Below, piece by piece: positions 6,278 through 13,479 of a stretch of DNA of 21,045 nt; positions within the stretch are counted from its first letter, which is position 1; each line of letters opens with the position of its first letter. The stretch lies in the NCBI GenBank assembly GCA_021789355.1, contig JAJYJR010000030.1, positions 1 to 21,045 on the forward strand, given 5' to 3'. The translations under genes were made by a program, and so were the position numbers. The notes under the pieces are model-generated. The model was not told the origin of the DNA. It ran no database searches and worked only from the letters and a program-made list of their open reading frames with translations. The DNA is from Chloroflexota bacterium. Its GTDB lineage: Bacteria; Chloroflexota; Limnocylindria; Limnocylindrales; CSP1-4.

Positions 6278-8066
6278 CGTCCGCCTCCAGCGCCCAGGCG
6301 GAGCGCGGGTTGTCGGACTCGACGGCCGTCGGGTCCGTGGCGTCCGGATCATCGAAGGCTGCCAGCCCGGTCCCAAGGGTGCCAAGTGCTGAGGATGGCA
6401 ACCTTGGGGCTCCCTTGGCAGCCTTCGGGGGCAGCGACCACTCCCAGTACTGGTCGGGCTCGCCGGGCCGGCCGACGTGGCGAGGCACGACCGCGAGGGA
6501 CCGGCGGGCGCGGGCGAGCGTCCGATCGCTCACGCCCGCGCGACGTGCCATGAGCCGCGCGACGTCCGCCCGCTCCGGACCGTCGGCGAGGATCTGGCGC
6601 AGGACCTCCTCGGCCTCCTGGAGCGCCGAGCGGTCCTCCGTGCCGTCGGGCACCGCCAAGAGTGCACTGGCATCGAGCGGCGAGACGCCCTCCCAGCTGA
6701 CGTGCGGATGGGCGTGGCCGGGTTCAATGTCCAGTCGGAAGGCACGGGCGGGTGGCTCGGGCGCGACGTTCATCTTCAACGGCGCGAGGACCCGCCGCTC
6801 CGGGTCATCGGGATCTCGCGCGAGGAGGAAGGCCGCGCGGGCGGCCGCGATGATGCCGATGCTGCCCCCGCCGCGATACAGCGGGTTCTCGGCCGTACCC
6901 TTGCGCAGGTGGCGCACCGCGAGCACCGCGCAGGCGGTCCGCTCGGCGAGCTCGGCGAGCCCCCGGAGCGCCCGCCGCACGTCGTGGTCGCGGTTGGTGT
7001 TGACCTCGTCGGGCAGGTACGCCATGAGCGGGTCGACGATGAGGAGACGCGCATCGGTGTCCTTGACCGCCTGCTCTACCGCGGCGAGGTCCTCGCTCGT
7101 GATGAGCGGCGCTCGGATGGCGCCGTCGCGTGCGCGGAGGGCTACGGTGGCGATCCGGGCGAGGTCGGCGCCAGCGGCCTCGAGCCGCGGGCGCACCGTG
7201 CGCGCGAGATCGTCCTCAGCGGAGAGGATCACGACGCCCACGGGATCGCCGCCGCCCGTGCCGTCCGGCATCGGCCGCCCGGTGCTCGCGCGGGCCGCGA
7301 GATCGTCGGTGAGGGTGCTCTTGCCGACGCCCGGGTCCCCGTCGAGCAGGCAGAGCATCCCGGAGGGGAGGTAGCCCGGCCACAGCCACTCGACGGGCTG
7401 CGCCGCGACGTCGGAGAGGCGGGTGATGACCAGCGTCTCCGGGGGCCGCCCGCCGGTCTCGAGGTCGCCGCTGGCGTGGCGGGCCGAAGGCTCGAACAGG
7501 CGCGCGGCCGCCACGAGCGCCACGAGGTCGCGCCCCTCGGCCACCGCGTCCGCGGCGTCCCAGCCTGACCGCACGCCGGCCGGCGGCTCGATGACCGCCA
7601 GGGAGGTCGCCCTGCCGGCGAGGCGCGCAGCGAGGGCGTCCATGTGCCGCCGTCCGACCGCGTCGGCGTCGGGCCACAGCAGGATGTGCCGCCCGGCCAG
7701 CTCGCCCAGCACCCGCGCGCCGGGGCAGCCCGACGCACCGGTCACGGTGCCCACCGCGGGAACGCCTCGATCGAGCAGCGCCTGGGCCGCCTTCTCGCCC
7801 TCGGTCACGACGACGCGCGAGGCGAGCCCATCGAGGCGGTCGATCCCGTAGAGCGGCAGCTCGGACGCCGACCGCTCGCCGAGGCCGAGCGCGCCGTCCG
7901 GCCCGCGCCAGAGGAAGCGCTTGGACCCGTCGGCCGCGTCGACTCGCTCGTGGATCGCGAGGAGCGCCCCCGATGGGTCGCGGATCTCGTAGCGGTGGTG
8001 CGCCGGGCGCGCCGGTCCGTCCGCGCCGTTGGGGCGGGGGGCGGCTGCCGGTGTTTGACCGATCAT
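6270..8066 (-). CDS. TOPRIM plus RecA-like (RepA-type) primase-helicase, 598 aa
   Basis: The N-terminal half contains a TOPRIM domain: V-V-V-T-E-G-E-K-A-A (Glu89) and W-P-D-A-D (Asp133, Asp135). The central RecA/DnaB-like ATPase has Walker A G-D-P-G-V-G-K-S-T (243-251), S-A-E-D-D downstream, and Walker B L-L-I-V-D (341-345). The C-terminal region (about 475-530) holds an HTH-like segment (V-A-R-L-M-A-R-R-A-G-V-S-D-R-T-L). This is the architecture of plasmid/phage RepA-like helicases with an attached DnaG-like TOPRIM, found in satellites and integrative elements as the replication protein. The start ATG at 8066 overlaps the zinc-ribbon gene (ATGA). I infer that the element can replicate after excision; no separate initiator gene is seen. 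Confidence 0.88.
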   Translation of the reverse strand: MIGQTPAAAPRPNGADGPARPAHHRYEIRDPSGALLAIHERVDAADGSKRFLWRGPDGALGLGERSASELPLYGIDRLDGLASRVVVTEGEKAAQALLDRGVPAVGTVTGASGCPGARVLGELAGRHILLWPDADAVGRRHMDALAARLAGRATSLAVIEPPAGVRSGWDAADAVAEGRDLVALVAAARLFEPSARHASGDLETGGRPPETLVITRLSDVAAQPVEWLWPGYLPSGMLCLLDGDPGVGKSTLTDDLAARASTGRPMPDGTGGGDPVGVVILSAEDDLARTVRPRLEAAGADLARIATVALRARDGAIRAPLITSEDLAAVEQAVKDTDARLLIVDPLMAYLPDEVNTNRDHDVRRALRGLAELAERTACAVLAVRHLRKGTAENPLYRGGGSIGIIAAARAAFLLARDPDDPERRVLAPLKMNVAPEPPARAFRLDIEPGHAHPHVSWEGVSPLDASALLAVPDGTEDRSALQEAEEVLRQILADGPERADVARLMARRAGVSDRTLARARRSLAVVPRHVGRPGEPDQYWEWSLPPKAAKGAPRLPSSALGTLGTGLAAFDDPDATDPTAVESDNPRSAWALEADDE

Positions 8067-8422
8067 GCGTGCCCCTCTCGGGCGTCGAGGGTCCCGGTCG
8101 CGACGCGCGCGGCCTCGGCCACCTCCGGTCGGCCGAGCGCGTCGGCCAGGCGCTCGGCAGCGCGCAGGTAGGCGCGCAACTGGCGCTCGCGTCGCAGGCC
8201 GATCTCGCAGCTGACGCAGCAGCGGGGGGTGGGTCCGCGGTGGGCGCGCCGCACCTCGCCGCCGCAGATGGGACAGCGCCGATCGAGAACTCGTTGAACA
8301 CGGTTCTTGGCCCAGTACGGCAGGGGGGTCGAGTGATTGGGCGGCCCCTCATCCACGATGGGGTCAACTGACCGGGCCAGCACCGGTGGCAGCGTCGCGC
8401 CCGGATTGCGTCGACTACCCAT
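8063..8422 (-). CDS. Small zinc-ribbon protein, 119 aa
   Basis: Cys50-P-I-Cys53 and C-C-V-S-C (Cys68/69 and Cys72) form a compact zinc ribbon, followed by an arginine-rich amphipathic helical tail (R-R-E-R-Q-L-R-A-Y-L-R-A-A-E-R). The N-terminal 40 residues look disordered. It lies between the RHH-like gene (8-bp overlap at its start) and the primase-helicase gene (ATGA overlap at its end), so it is part of the replication operon. A nucleic-acid binding accessory role is likely from the composition, but no family is recognised. Confidence 0.75.
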   Translation of the reverse strand: MGSRRNPGATLPPVLARSVDPIVDEGPPNHSTPLPYWAKNRVQRVLDRRCPICGGEVRRAHRGPTPRCCVSCEIGLRRERQLRAYLRAAERLADALGRPEVAEAARVATGTLDAREGHA

Positions 8423-8606
8423 CGCGACGTCGCTCCCTCGCGACCTCGCCGGTGGTCGCGCCGAGCGATGCGTCGCTCGCCTCGCGCCGGAGTCCGTCGA
8501 GGATGAGCCGCGCGGCCTGCTGGCGGGGATGGCGCAGCTCGCGGGCGGCCAAGCGGCGCAGCGCCTCGAACGCTTCGGCCGGCAGGACCACGTACATGGC
8601 TTTCAC
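8415..8606 (-). CDS. Ribbon-helix-helix (CopG/Arc-like) small protein, 63 aa
   Basis: The protein reads M-Y-V-V-L-P-A-E-A-F-E-A-L-R-R-L-A-A-R-E, a beta strand then a helix, followed by H-P-R-Q-Q-A-A-R-L-I-L-D-G-L-R-R-E, the second helix of an RHH dimer fold. This is typical of plasmid and element regulators that bind operators as dimers. The start is uncertain: GTG at 8606 or the ATG at 8597. No good ribosome site is visible, but a small hairpin (GCCGG...CCGGC) lies just upstream. It overlaps the next gene by 8 bp. It probably regulates the backbone operon. Confidence 0.72.
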   Translation of the reverse strand: MKAMYVVLPAEAFEALRRLAARELRHPRQQAARLILDGLRREASDASLGATTGEVARERRRDG

Positions 8607-8663
8607 AGCCGGAGAATGAGCCGGCCGGCCCCTCGGCCCAAGCGCAAGAACGAGCGCCAGGGT

Positions 8664-9497
8664 TTATGCGCGGTCGATGCGCCTCGGACGGCCCGACGTG
8701 GGCAGCAACGTGCGCAGGTCGGGGAACCGCCGCAGGCGCCGGCGGAGCGTGCCAGGCTCGATTCCGAGGCTCTCGGCGAGCAGCTCTTGAGTGGGCCGAT
8801 CCTCGCCTTCGTCGCGCAGCTCTGCCAGCACCCGCCGTAGTTCGTCGCGCAGGGCGGGCTCTTGCAGACGCGGCCGGCCGGCGCCACCGGTGGGCGAGCG
8901 CCGCCGGCCCCGCGGGCGCGCGGCATCGAGGTAGGCGAGGACCTGCTCGGCCGTCGCCACGAACGCCACGGCCAGCGGGAACTCGTGGTCGGTCAGGACG
9001 GCGAACTCGGCGTCGGTCAGGTCCGGGCGCTGTCGGCGGACTACGTCGAGCACCTCGCTGCGCTGGCGCTCGGCCGCCTGCTGCGCCGCGGCAGACGGTG
9101 CCGGGAGCGGGCCAAACGTCTCGAGGTAGGCCAGCACCTCGTCCGCGGTGGCCGCGAAGGGCACGGCCAACGGAAAGCCCCGGTCGGTGAGGATGCCGAA
9201 CTGGGCGTCGGTCAGGTCCGGGCGCTGTCGGCGGACTACGTCGAGCACCTCGCTGCGCTGGCGCTCGGCCGCCTGCCGCAGCTGGACGAGCTGGTACCCG
9301 GCGCTGGCGAGCCAGAACGCGCTCTCCGAGGCGTCCGCCTCGACGGCCCCGCCCTCGCTCGGCGACCCCGCGGGCAGCTTCCCGCTCGGGTCCGCCAGGG
9401 GCTTGGAGGTGCCGCCTGACGGCGCGCTGGCCCGCTCTCTGCGGACGCGGCTGCGGGCACCGGGCCGCCGCCCGTGGGGCGTACCCGTATCACTCAT
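8664..9497 (-). CDS. HTH protein with internal 65-residue tandem duplication, 277 aa
   Basis: The start is ATG at 9497 (M-S-D-T-G-T-P-H-G). The N-terminal 70 residues are low-complexity and basic. Two copies of a helical unit follow (about 76-126 and 141-191), each starting A-A-E-R-Q-R-S-E-V-L-D-V-V-R-R and ending with V-L-A-Y-L. A glycine/arginine linker (193-210) leads to a C-terminal HTH (about 235-258: T-Q-E-L-L-A-E-S-L-G-I-E-P-G-T-L-R-R-R-L). The DNA of the two units contains 73 identical bases, so the duplication is recent or kept uniform. It is the first gene of the leftward backbone and diverges from the winged-helix membrane gene. I do not recognise the family; a regulator or origin-binding role is possible. 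Confidence 0.75.
   Translation of the reverse strand: MSDTGTPHGRRPGARSRVRRERASAPSGGTSKPLADPSGKLPAGSPSEGGAVEADASESAFWLASAGYQLVQLRQAAERQRSEVLDVVRRQRPDLTDAQFGILTDRGFPLAVPFAATADEVLAYLETFGPLPAPSAAAQQAAERQRSEVLDVVRRQRPDLTDAEFAVLTDHEFPLAVAFVATAEQVLAYLDAARPRGRRRSPTGGAGRPRLQEPALRDELRRVLAELRDEGEDRPTQELLAESLGIEPGTLRRRLRRFPDLRTLLPTSGRPRRIDRA
9009..9276. repeat. Two 73-bp identical direct repeats inside the HTH gene (195-bp period)
   Basis: Bases 9009-9081 and 9204-9276 are identical (both begin GGCGTCGGTCAGGTCCGGG). The period of 195 bp is exactly 65 codons, so gain or loss of a unit keeps the frame. There are only two copies and they lie inside a coding region, so this is not CRISPR. Confidence 0.92.
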
Positions 9498-9787
9498 CGA
9501 TGCCGATCCGGTGCGGCAGGCTCCGGCAGGTGCTGGACGGGCTCCACGCCGTAGATCGTAGCGGGCGTACGGGCGATGGATCACTCCGCTGCTCGCCGGA
9601 TCGATCGGGCTGCCGGACTGGCAGGGTGCGGCGTGTTCCGGCGGGTTCCGGCAGTCCGCCCCGAGCGCGCGCCGCCCGCGGTCCGCCGAGGGAGGGCCGT
9701 GGTCGGCAGGAGCAGGCTGTGGCAGGCTGTGGCAGGGCGGGTGCCGGCCGGTTGCGGTGGTGGCGGTCTGAGCTGTATATGTGGGCC
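9498..9787. other. Divergent control region, possible iteron-type repeats
   Basis: No gene is seen in these 290 bp between two divergent genes. They hold short tandem repeats: GTTCCGGC at 9635-9642 and 9645-9652, and GCAGGCTGTG at 9712-9721 and 9722-9731 followed by a partial third unit. Such 10-bp iterations beside a replication operon could be protein-binding sites or an origin. They could also be simple GC-rich slippage. On the minus strand TACGAT (9560-9555) resembles a -10 box for the HTH gene, without a convincing -35. Confidence 0.35.
9752..9781 (+). promoter_or_regulatory. Candidate promoter of the winged-helix membrane gene
   Basis: TTGCGG (9752-9757) and TATATG (9776-9781), an 18-bp spacing, lie directly ahead of the ATG at 9788. 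Transcription would start at or within a few bases of the start codon, so the message would be leaderless. No Shine-Dalgarno sequence is present, which fits. Confidence 0.4.
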
Positions 9788-10279
9788 ATGACCCGCGATG
9801 AGCTGCTTTTGACCGCCCTGCTCCGGGGCGACGCCTCGACCGTTGCGCTCGCCCAGGCCGCCGGGCGCTCGGAGCGGGCGGCCCGCTATGGCCTGACCCA
9901 CCTTGTCATGACCGGCCTCGTCTGGAGCCCGGAGCGTGGCCGCTGGCGGCTCACCGGGGCCGGACGGGCCATCGCCGCCACCATCTCCCAGCCCGCCGCG
10001 GCACCCGCCGAGGCGCACGCGCCGGAGGCGGCCGACCACGCCAGCGCGGCGCCGCAGCCGGCGGTCCCGCACCTCAGCGACGCCCAGACGGCCTCCCCGG
10101 CGGGGGACACTTGGCGCGTCCCCGGGTGGCTCTGGGGGCTCGGGGCGATCGTCCTGGGAGTCGTCGCGCTCGTGTCGTTGGCCGCTCGACCGCTGACCGA
10201 CGCCGCACCCCAGCCGTCATCGCCCCCGCCGCTCCCCGGCGGATGGCCGTACCCCGACTGGCAGACCTGGGTCAGGTAG
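9788..10279 (+). CDS. Winged-helix protein with a C-terminal membrane anchor, 163 aa
   Basis: Residues 1-63 form a winged helix (T-R-D-E-L-L-L-T-A-L-L-R-G-D-A-S-T-V-A-L, A-Q-A-A-G-R-S-E-R-A-A-R-Y-G-L, then the wing G-L-V-W-S-P-E-R-G-R-W-R-L-T). An alanine/proline-rich linker (64-110) leads to a single membrane helix at about 113-134 (W-L-W-G-L-G-A-I-V-L-G-V-V-A-L) and a short proline-rich tail. The ATG at 9788 starts the HTH; an in-frame ATG at 9779 is also possible. An HTH on a membrane tether suggests a membrane-bound transcription regulator or a DNA-membrane tether. It lies between the backbone and the cargo and is read toward the cargo. No named family is recognised. Confidence 0.7.
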   Translation: MTRDELLLTALLRGDASTVALAQAAGRSERAARYGLTHLVMTGLVWSPERGRWRLTGAGRAIAATISQPAAAPAEAHAPEAADHASAAPQPAVPHLSDAQTASPAGDTWRVPGWLWGLGAIVLGVVALVSLAARPLTDAAPQPSSPPPLPGGWPYPDWQTWVR

Positions 10280-10366
10280 GCGAGAGCCGCTGCACGGGGC
10301 GCTCCGAAAGGGAGCCTCCCGTGGCCGAGTGCGGCCATGGGCGGCCTGTGCACCGCCTGACCGCTC

Positions 10367-10430
10367 TGGATCCTGATTACAAGATCCGCGATGCTGGATC
10401 CTTGACAACGGATCCACGGCGATCTAGCCT
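10367..10430 (+). promoter_or_regulatory. Promoter with operator-like inverted repeat ahead of the cargo cassette
   Basis: TTGACA at 10402-10407 and TAGCCT at 10425-10430 have an ideal 17-bp spacing. The -35 box lies in the 8-bp loop of a perfect inverted repeat, TGGATCC (10395-10401) and GGATCCA (10410-10416). A further TGGATCCT copy at 10367-10374 lies 28 bp upstream of the one at 10395. A protein bound to this repeat would cover the -35 box and repress. The DGQHR/DndB-like product or the winged-helix protein next door are candidate binders (inference). Confidence 0.6.
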
Positions 10431-10525
10431 GCCTTCGGACCCGGTCCGACCGGGCGCCGCGTCGAGGTGGCTTCTCCCCCTGAGCCGAGCCGACGCGAGT
10501 GATCGATCAGGGGAGAGAAAGGGAA

Positions 10526-11713
10526 GTGGCCGTGGACGCGGTCATCGACATGCAGCCGCCCGCGGACGGGTCGGATGTCCAACAGGAGGATCCGGTGGTG
10601 ATTCCCGCGGCACCCATCGAGATCCCGGTCATCGAGGGGCAGAAGCTCCGGCAGGGCCGGCAGATTCTGCTCGGGCGCATCACCGTCGCGCAGCTCGCAG
10701 CCCGCTACCGCGTGCCGTACCGCAACTGGGCGACGCGCACGGGCTACCAGCGACCGCCATCGACGACCCGGATCAACCAGCTGAAGGCCAACCTCGCGGC
10801 CAATCGGGTCGACCTCCCGACGGCAGTGCTGCTCAGCCTTCGCGACTACAAGAAGGCGGCCAACCTCGTCCAAAGGGGCGAACACCTCTTCCTGGTCCTG
10901 ACCGACGAGATCCTCTACGTGGTCGACGGACAGCACCGGATCGTCTCGCTGATCAAGCTCTATGAGAAGGATCCCGAGCGGTGGGGGTCGTATGCCATCG
11001 GGGCGACCATCTTGCTCGGCGCCGGCGAGAAGGAGGAGATGGAGCAGTTCTACGTCGTGAACTCCACGGCGAAGAGCGTCCGTACCGATCTTGCCTTCGA
11101 CCTGCTCAAGCAGCAGGCGGAGTCGAATCCATTGCTCCGCGAGGAGCTCGACGAGCGCGGACACGGCTGGAAGGTCGACGGCCAGACGCTCGTCGAGGAG
11201 CTCGCGAAGACCTCCGTCTGGAAGGGGAGGGTCCGGTTTCCCAATGAGGAGCCCGGTGACACCGTTATCGGGTCCGCGGCCATGGTCAACTCTCTCCGGC
11301 CCCTGCTGGTCACCGCGTATTTCCAGATGATCACGACGCCCAACCAGACCGCGATTCTGGATGCGTACTGGCAAGGAATCCGGATGGTCCTGCTCGACGC
11401 GTTCCACGAGCCGGAGCGCTACGCCGTGCAGAAGACACTCGGGGCGAATGCGCTCCACAACGTGCTGGTGGCTGTCCTCGAATACATCCGCTCTGCGGGC
11501 ATGTCGGTGACCGACCCCGAGGTGTACGCCGACATCATGCGCGATCCGTTGCTGGAGCTTGACGGCGAGACGGCGGCCGGCGAGGTAGCGAGCGGCATCA
11601 CCTTCTGGCTCTCCGGCCCGGACGGCGCGGCCGGCCAGTTCAGTAGCAACGCGGGGCAGCGGGTCCTGACGGCTCGTCTCCGCCGCGCGCTGCCGCGCGT
11701 CGAAGTCCACTAG
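10526..11713 (+). CDS. DGQHR domain protein (DndB-like), about 395 aa
   Basis: The hallmark V-V-D-G-Q-H-R-I-V-S (DGQHR at 134-138) is present. It is followed by the family-type E-Q-F-Y-V-V-N-S-T-A-K-S-V region, in which 'F..VN..a..' residues complete the ParB/sulfiredoxin-like fold, and a helical C-terminal half. DGQHR proteins include DndB, a transcriptional repressor of DNA phosphorothioation operons, and many uncharacterised proteins in defence islands. The start is uncertain: GTG at 10526 (GGGGAGA 9 bp upstream) or GTG at 10532; GTG at 10499 is less likely. It is the first gene after the strong promoter and is followed by two hairpins before the kinase gene. No dndCDE genes are present, so a role in sulfur modification is not supported. 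Confidence 0.85.
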   Translation: MAVDAVIDMQPPADGSDVQQEDPVVIPAAPIEIPVIEGQKLRQGRQILLGRITVAQLAARYRVPYRNWATRTGYQRPPSTTRINQLKANLAANRVDLPTAVLLSLRDYKKAANLVQRGEHLFLVLTDEILYVVDGQHRIVSLIKLYEKDPERWGSYAIGATILLGAGEKEEMEQFYVVNSTAKSVRTDLAFDLLKQQAESNPLLREELDERGHGWKVDGQTLVEELAKTSVWKGRVRFPNEEPGDTVIGSAAMVNSLRPLLVTAYFQMITTPNQTAILDAYWQGIRMVLLDAFHEPERYAVQKTLGANALHNVLVAVLEYIRSAGMSVTDPEVYADIMRDPLLELDGETAAGEVASGITFWLSGPDGAAGQFSSNAGQRVLTARLRRALPRVEVH

Positions 11714-11726
11714 TCAACCGGTCCGG

Positions 11727-11758
11727 GGCGGGTCAGGGGTCGCTTGTCCTGACCCGCC
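11727..11758. terminator. Strong hairpin after the DGQHR gene
   Basis: A perfect 11-bp stem (GGCGGGTCAGG at 11727-11737 with CCTGACCCGCC at 11748-11758) has a 10-base loop. It starts 13 bp after the stop codon. Only a weak T-rich tail follows (TCCTTA), so it may attenuate rather than fully terminate. Confidence 0.6.
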
Positions 11759-11769
11759 TCCTTAGACGC

Positions 11770-11792
11770 GGTCGGACCCTTTCGGGCCGACC
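11770..11792. terminator. Second hairpin, upstream of the kinase gene
   Basis: GGTCGG (11770-11775) pairs with CCGACC (11787-11792), with an inner CCC/GGG pairing, a bulged A and a TTTC loop, followed by GATCGTTT. Together with the previous hairpin it separates kinase expression from the DGQHR gene. Confidence 0.45.
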
Positions 11793-11831
11793 GATCGTTT
11801 CGGCGACGCGGATCGGAAGGAAGGGACAACG

Positions 11832-13319
11832 GTGGCCGATCTCATCACGCTCACTCGCCACACCTGGACACTCGGGCCGCGGCTCGGTGACCCCTCCGGG
11901 TTCGGTCAGGTATTCGAAGCCACCGCCGACGACGGCACGATTGGCGTCGTGAAGCTCGTTCCGAAGGAGCCAGGGGCCGAGCGGGAGCTCCTGTTCGAGG
12001 AACTCTCTGGCGTCCCGAACATCGTGCCGATCATCGATACGGGGGAGGCGGGCGATTCATGGGCGCTCGCCATGCCGAGGGCAGACGAGTCTCTTCGCCA
12101 CTATCTTCGCGACGCCGGTGGATCGCTCCCGTTGGAAGAGGCAGTGCCGATCTTGGCTGACATCGCGCGGGCACTGGCGCATCTGGCAGGGCAGGTCGTT
12201 CACCGCGACGTGAAACCCGAGAACGTCCTCCTGCTCAACGGAAGCTGGTGCTTGAGTGACTTCGGTATCGCCCGGTACGCGGAGGCGTCTACGGCGGAGG
12301 AGACACGGAAGTTCGCATGGTCGGCGCCGTATGCTGCCCCCGAGCGCTGGCGTTTCGAGCGGGCTGGCAGTGCGACGGACGTGTACTCGTTCGGTATCAC
12401 GGCCTGGGAGATGCTAATGGGCAGCTTGCCGTTCCGTGGCCCCGCGCGAGAGGACTTCCGGCGCCAGCATCTCCACCAGGACCCACCCTCGGTCACTGCC
12501 GCGCCTGCGGCGTTTGCCAGCCTCATCGAGGAATGCCTCTACAAGCCGATGGAGGCGCGCCCAGCACCGAAGAACCTCCTGGCTCGCCTCGAACGTTCCC
12601 TCAGTCCAACGTCATCCGGCGCAGCCAGTCTCCAGGCGGCCAATCAAGCCGTCGTGGCCCAGCAGGCGAAGGCGCTTGCTGCAGCATCCGCCGCCGCGAC
12701 CGATGCCGAGCGCAGGACGGCGCTGTTCAACGCAGGCGGACTCAGCCTTCGCGCAATCTCGGCGCGGCTCCGCCAGGCGATCCTCGACAACGCCTCCAGC
12801 GCGGCCCCGGATCCCAAGTCGCGCGCCGAAGACTGGGCGCTGCAACTTGGAACGGCCTCGCTCGGCATCGATCCCGCGACCTCGGTCAACTCGGGCGTAT
12901 TCGGACGGTGGAAGCCGGGATTCGATGTAGTCGCGTCCACCGCCGTTGGGATCACAATCCCGCCCGGACGCTCGGAGTACTACGGACGCTCGCACTCCCT
13001 CTGGTTCGGTGATCTCCAGGAGGAAGGCGTGTATCGCTGGTACGAGGTCGCCTTCAGGCTGTCAGCCTTGATGCCAGCTCGCACGCAACAGGTCCCGACT
13101 GCACTCCCGCCAGGGGAGGAGGCCGGCAGGGCGTTCTCGAACTCGACGACGGAGTGGGCGTTGGCAAGGCCCGTCGTCCCGATCGATCAAGGGGACGCCG
13201 ATGCGTTCATCGAGCGCTGGCTCGACTGGTTTGGCCGAGCGGCATCGGGAGCACTGCACATGCCGTCGGGCTTGCCAGAGGGAGGCGAGCCAAGCGGATC
13301 CTACCGCCGCGCCCGATGA
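11832..13319 (+). CDS. Hanks-type Ser/Thr protein kinase with uncharacterised C-terminal half, 495 aa
   Basis: The start is GTG at 11832 behind a strong purine-rich site (GGAAGGAAGGGA). The kinase domain spans about 12-265. The glycine loop is G-D-P-S-G-F-G-Q-V, Lys41 lies in V-V-K, H-R-D is at 124-126 with V-K-P-E-N, D-F-G is at 143-145, A-P-E is at 169-171, and D-V-Y-S-F-G-I-T-A-W-E follows. All catalytic residues are present, so it should be active. There is no transmembrane segment and no PASTA repeat, unlike housekeeping PknB kinases. Residues 270-495 have an alanine-rich helical stretch (about 275-320) and a mixed alpha/beta domain that I do not recognise. Cytosolic kinases with private C-terminal domains occur in phage-defence loci (PglW of Pgl/BREX 2, Stk2). 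Its neighbours suggest that role here. Confidence 0.93.
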   Translation: MADLITLTRHTWTLGPRLGDPSGFGQVFEATADDGTIGVVKLVPKEPGAERELLFEELSGVPNIVPIIDTGEAGDSWALAMPRADESLRHYLRDAGGSLPLEEAVPILADIARALAHLAGQVVHRDVKPENVLLLNGSWCLSDFGIARYAEASTAEETRKFAWSAPYAAPERWRFERAGSATDVYSFGITAWEMLMGSLPFRGPAREDFRRQHLHQDPPSVTAAPAAFASLIEECLYKPMEARPAPKNLLARLERSLSPTSSGAASLQAANQAVVAQQAKALAAASAAATDAERRTALFNAGGLSLRAISARLRQAILDNASSAAPDPKSRAEDWALQLGTASLGIDPATSVNSGVFGRWKPGFDVVASTAVGITIPPGRSEYYGRSHSLWFGDLQEEGVYRWYEVAFRLSALMPARTQQVPTALPPGEEAGRAFSNSTTEWALARPVVPIDQGDADAFIERWLDWFGRAASGALHMPSGLPEGGEPSGSYRRAR

Positions 13320-13479
13320 TGTCCTGACCGTTCGGCAGCGCGCTATGTGTCGGCATCGTCACGCCAGGGTCCCCCCGTACGTCAACAGCAACTATCCTAT
13401 TCGTCCACCCCACCTCCGGCTTGTTGTTGGCGCTCAAGGGTCGGGTACGACGGGGGGCATCCCGCAGCGGGAGGAATGG

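Noticed and set aside
5510..6553. Long rightward frame antisense to the ParB-methyltransferase and helicase genes
   Set aside because: No domain is recognisable and its composition is typical shadow sequence. The leftward genes show complete catalytic motifs.
9009..9276. Two long identical repeats as a CRISPR or satellite array
   Set aside because: There are only two copies, with a 195-bp period equal to 65 codons, and both lie inside a continuous coding frame. They encode a duplicated protein unit.
10424..11710. Long leftward frame antisense to the DGQHR gene
   Set aside because: It is a mirror frame caused by GC-rich third positions. The forward strand has the DGQHR motif, a promoter and a ribosome site.
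13201..13479. Extended N-terminus of the GHKL protein starting inside the kinase gene
   Set aside because: The extension translates kinase coding DNA and the intergenic spacer in a shadow frame. A GGGAGGA ribosome site fixes the start at 13480 (or 13489).
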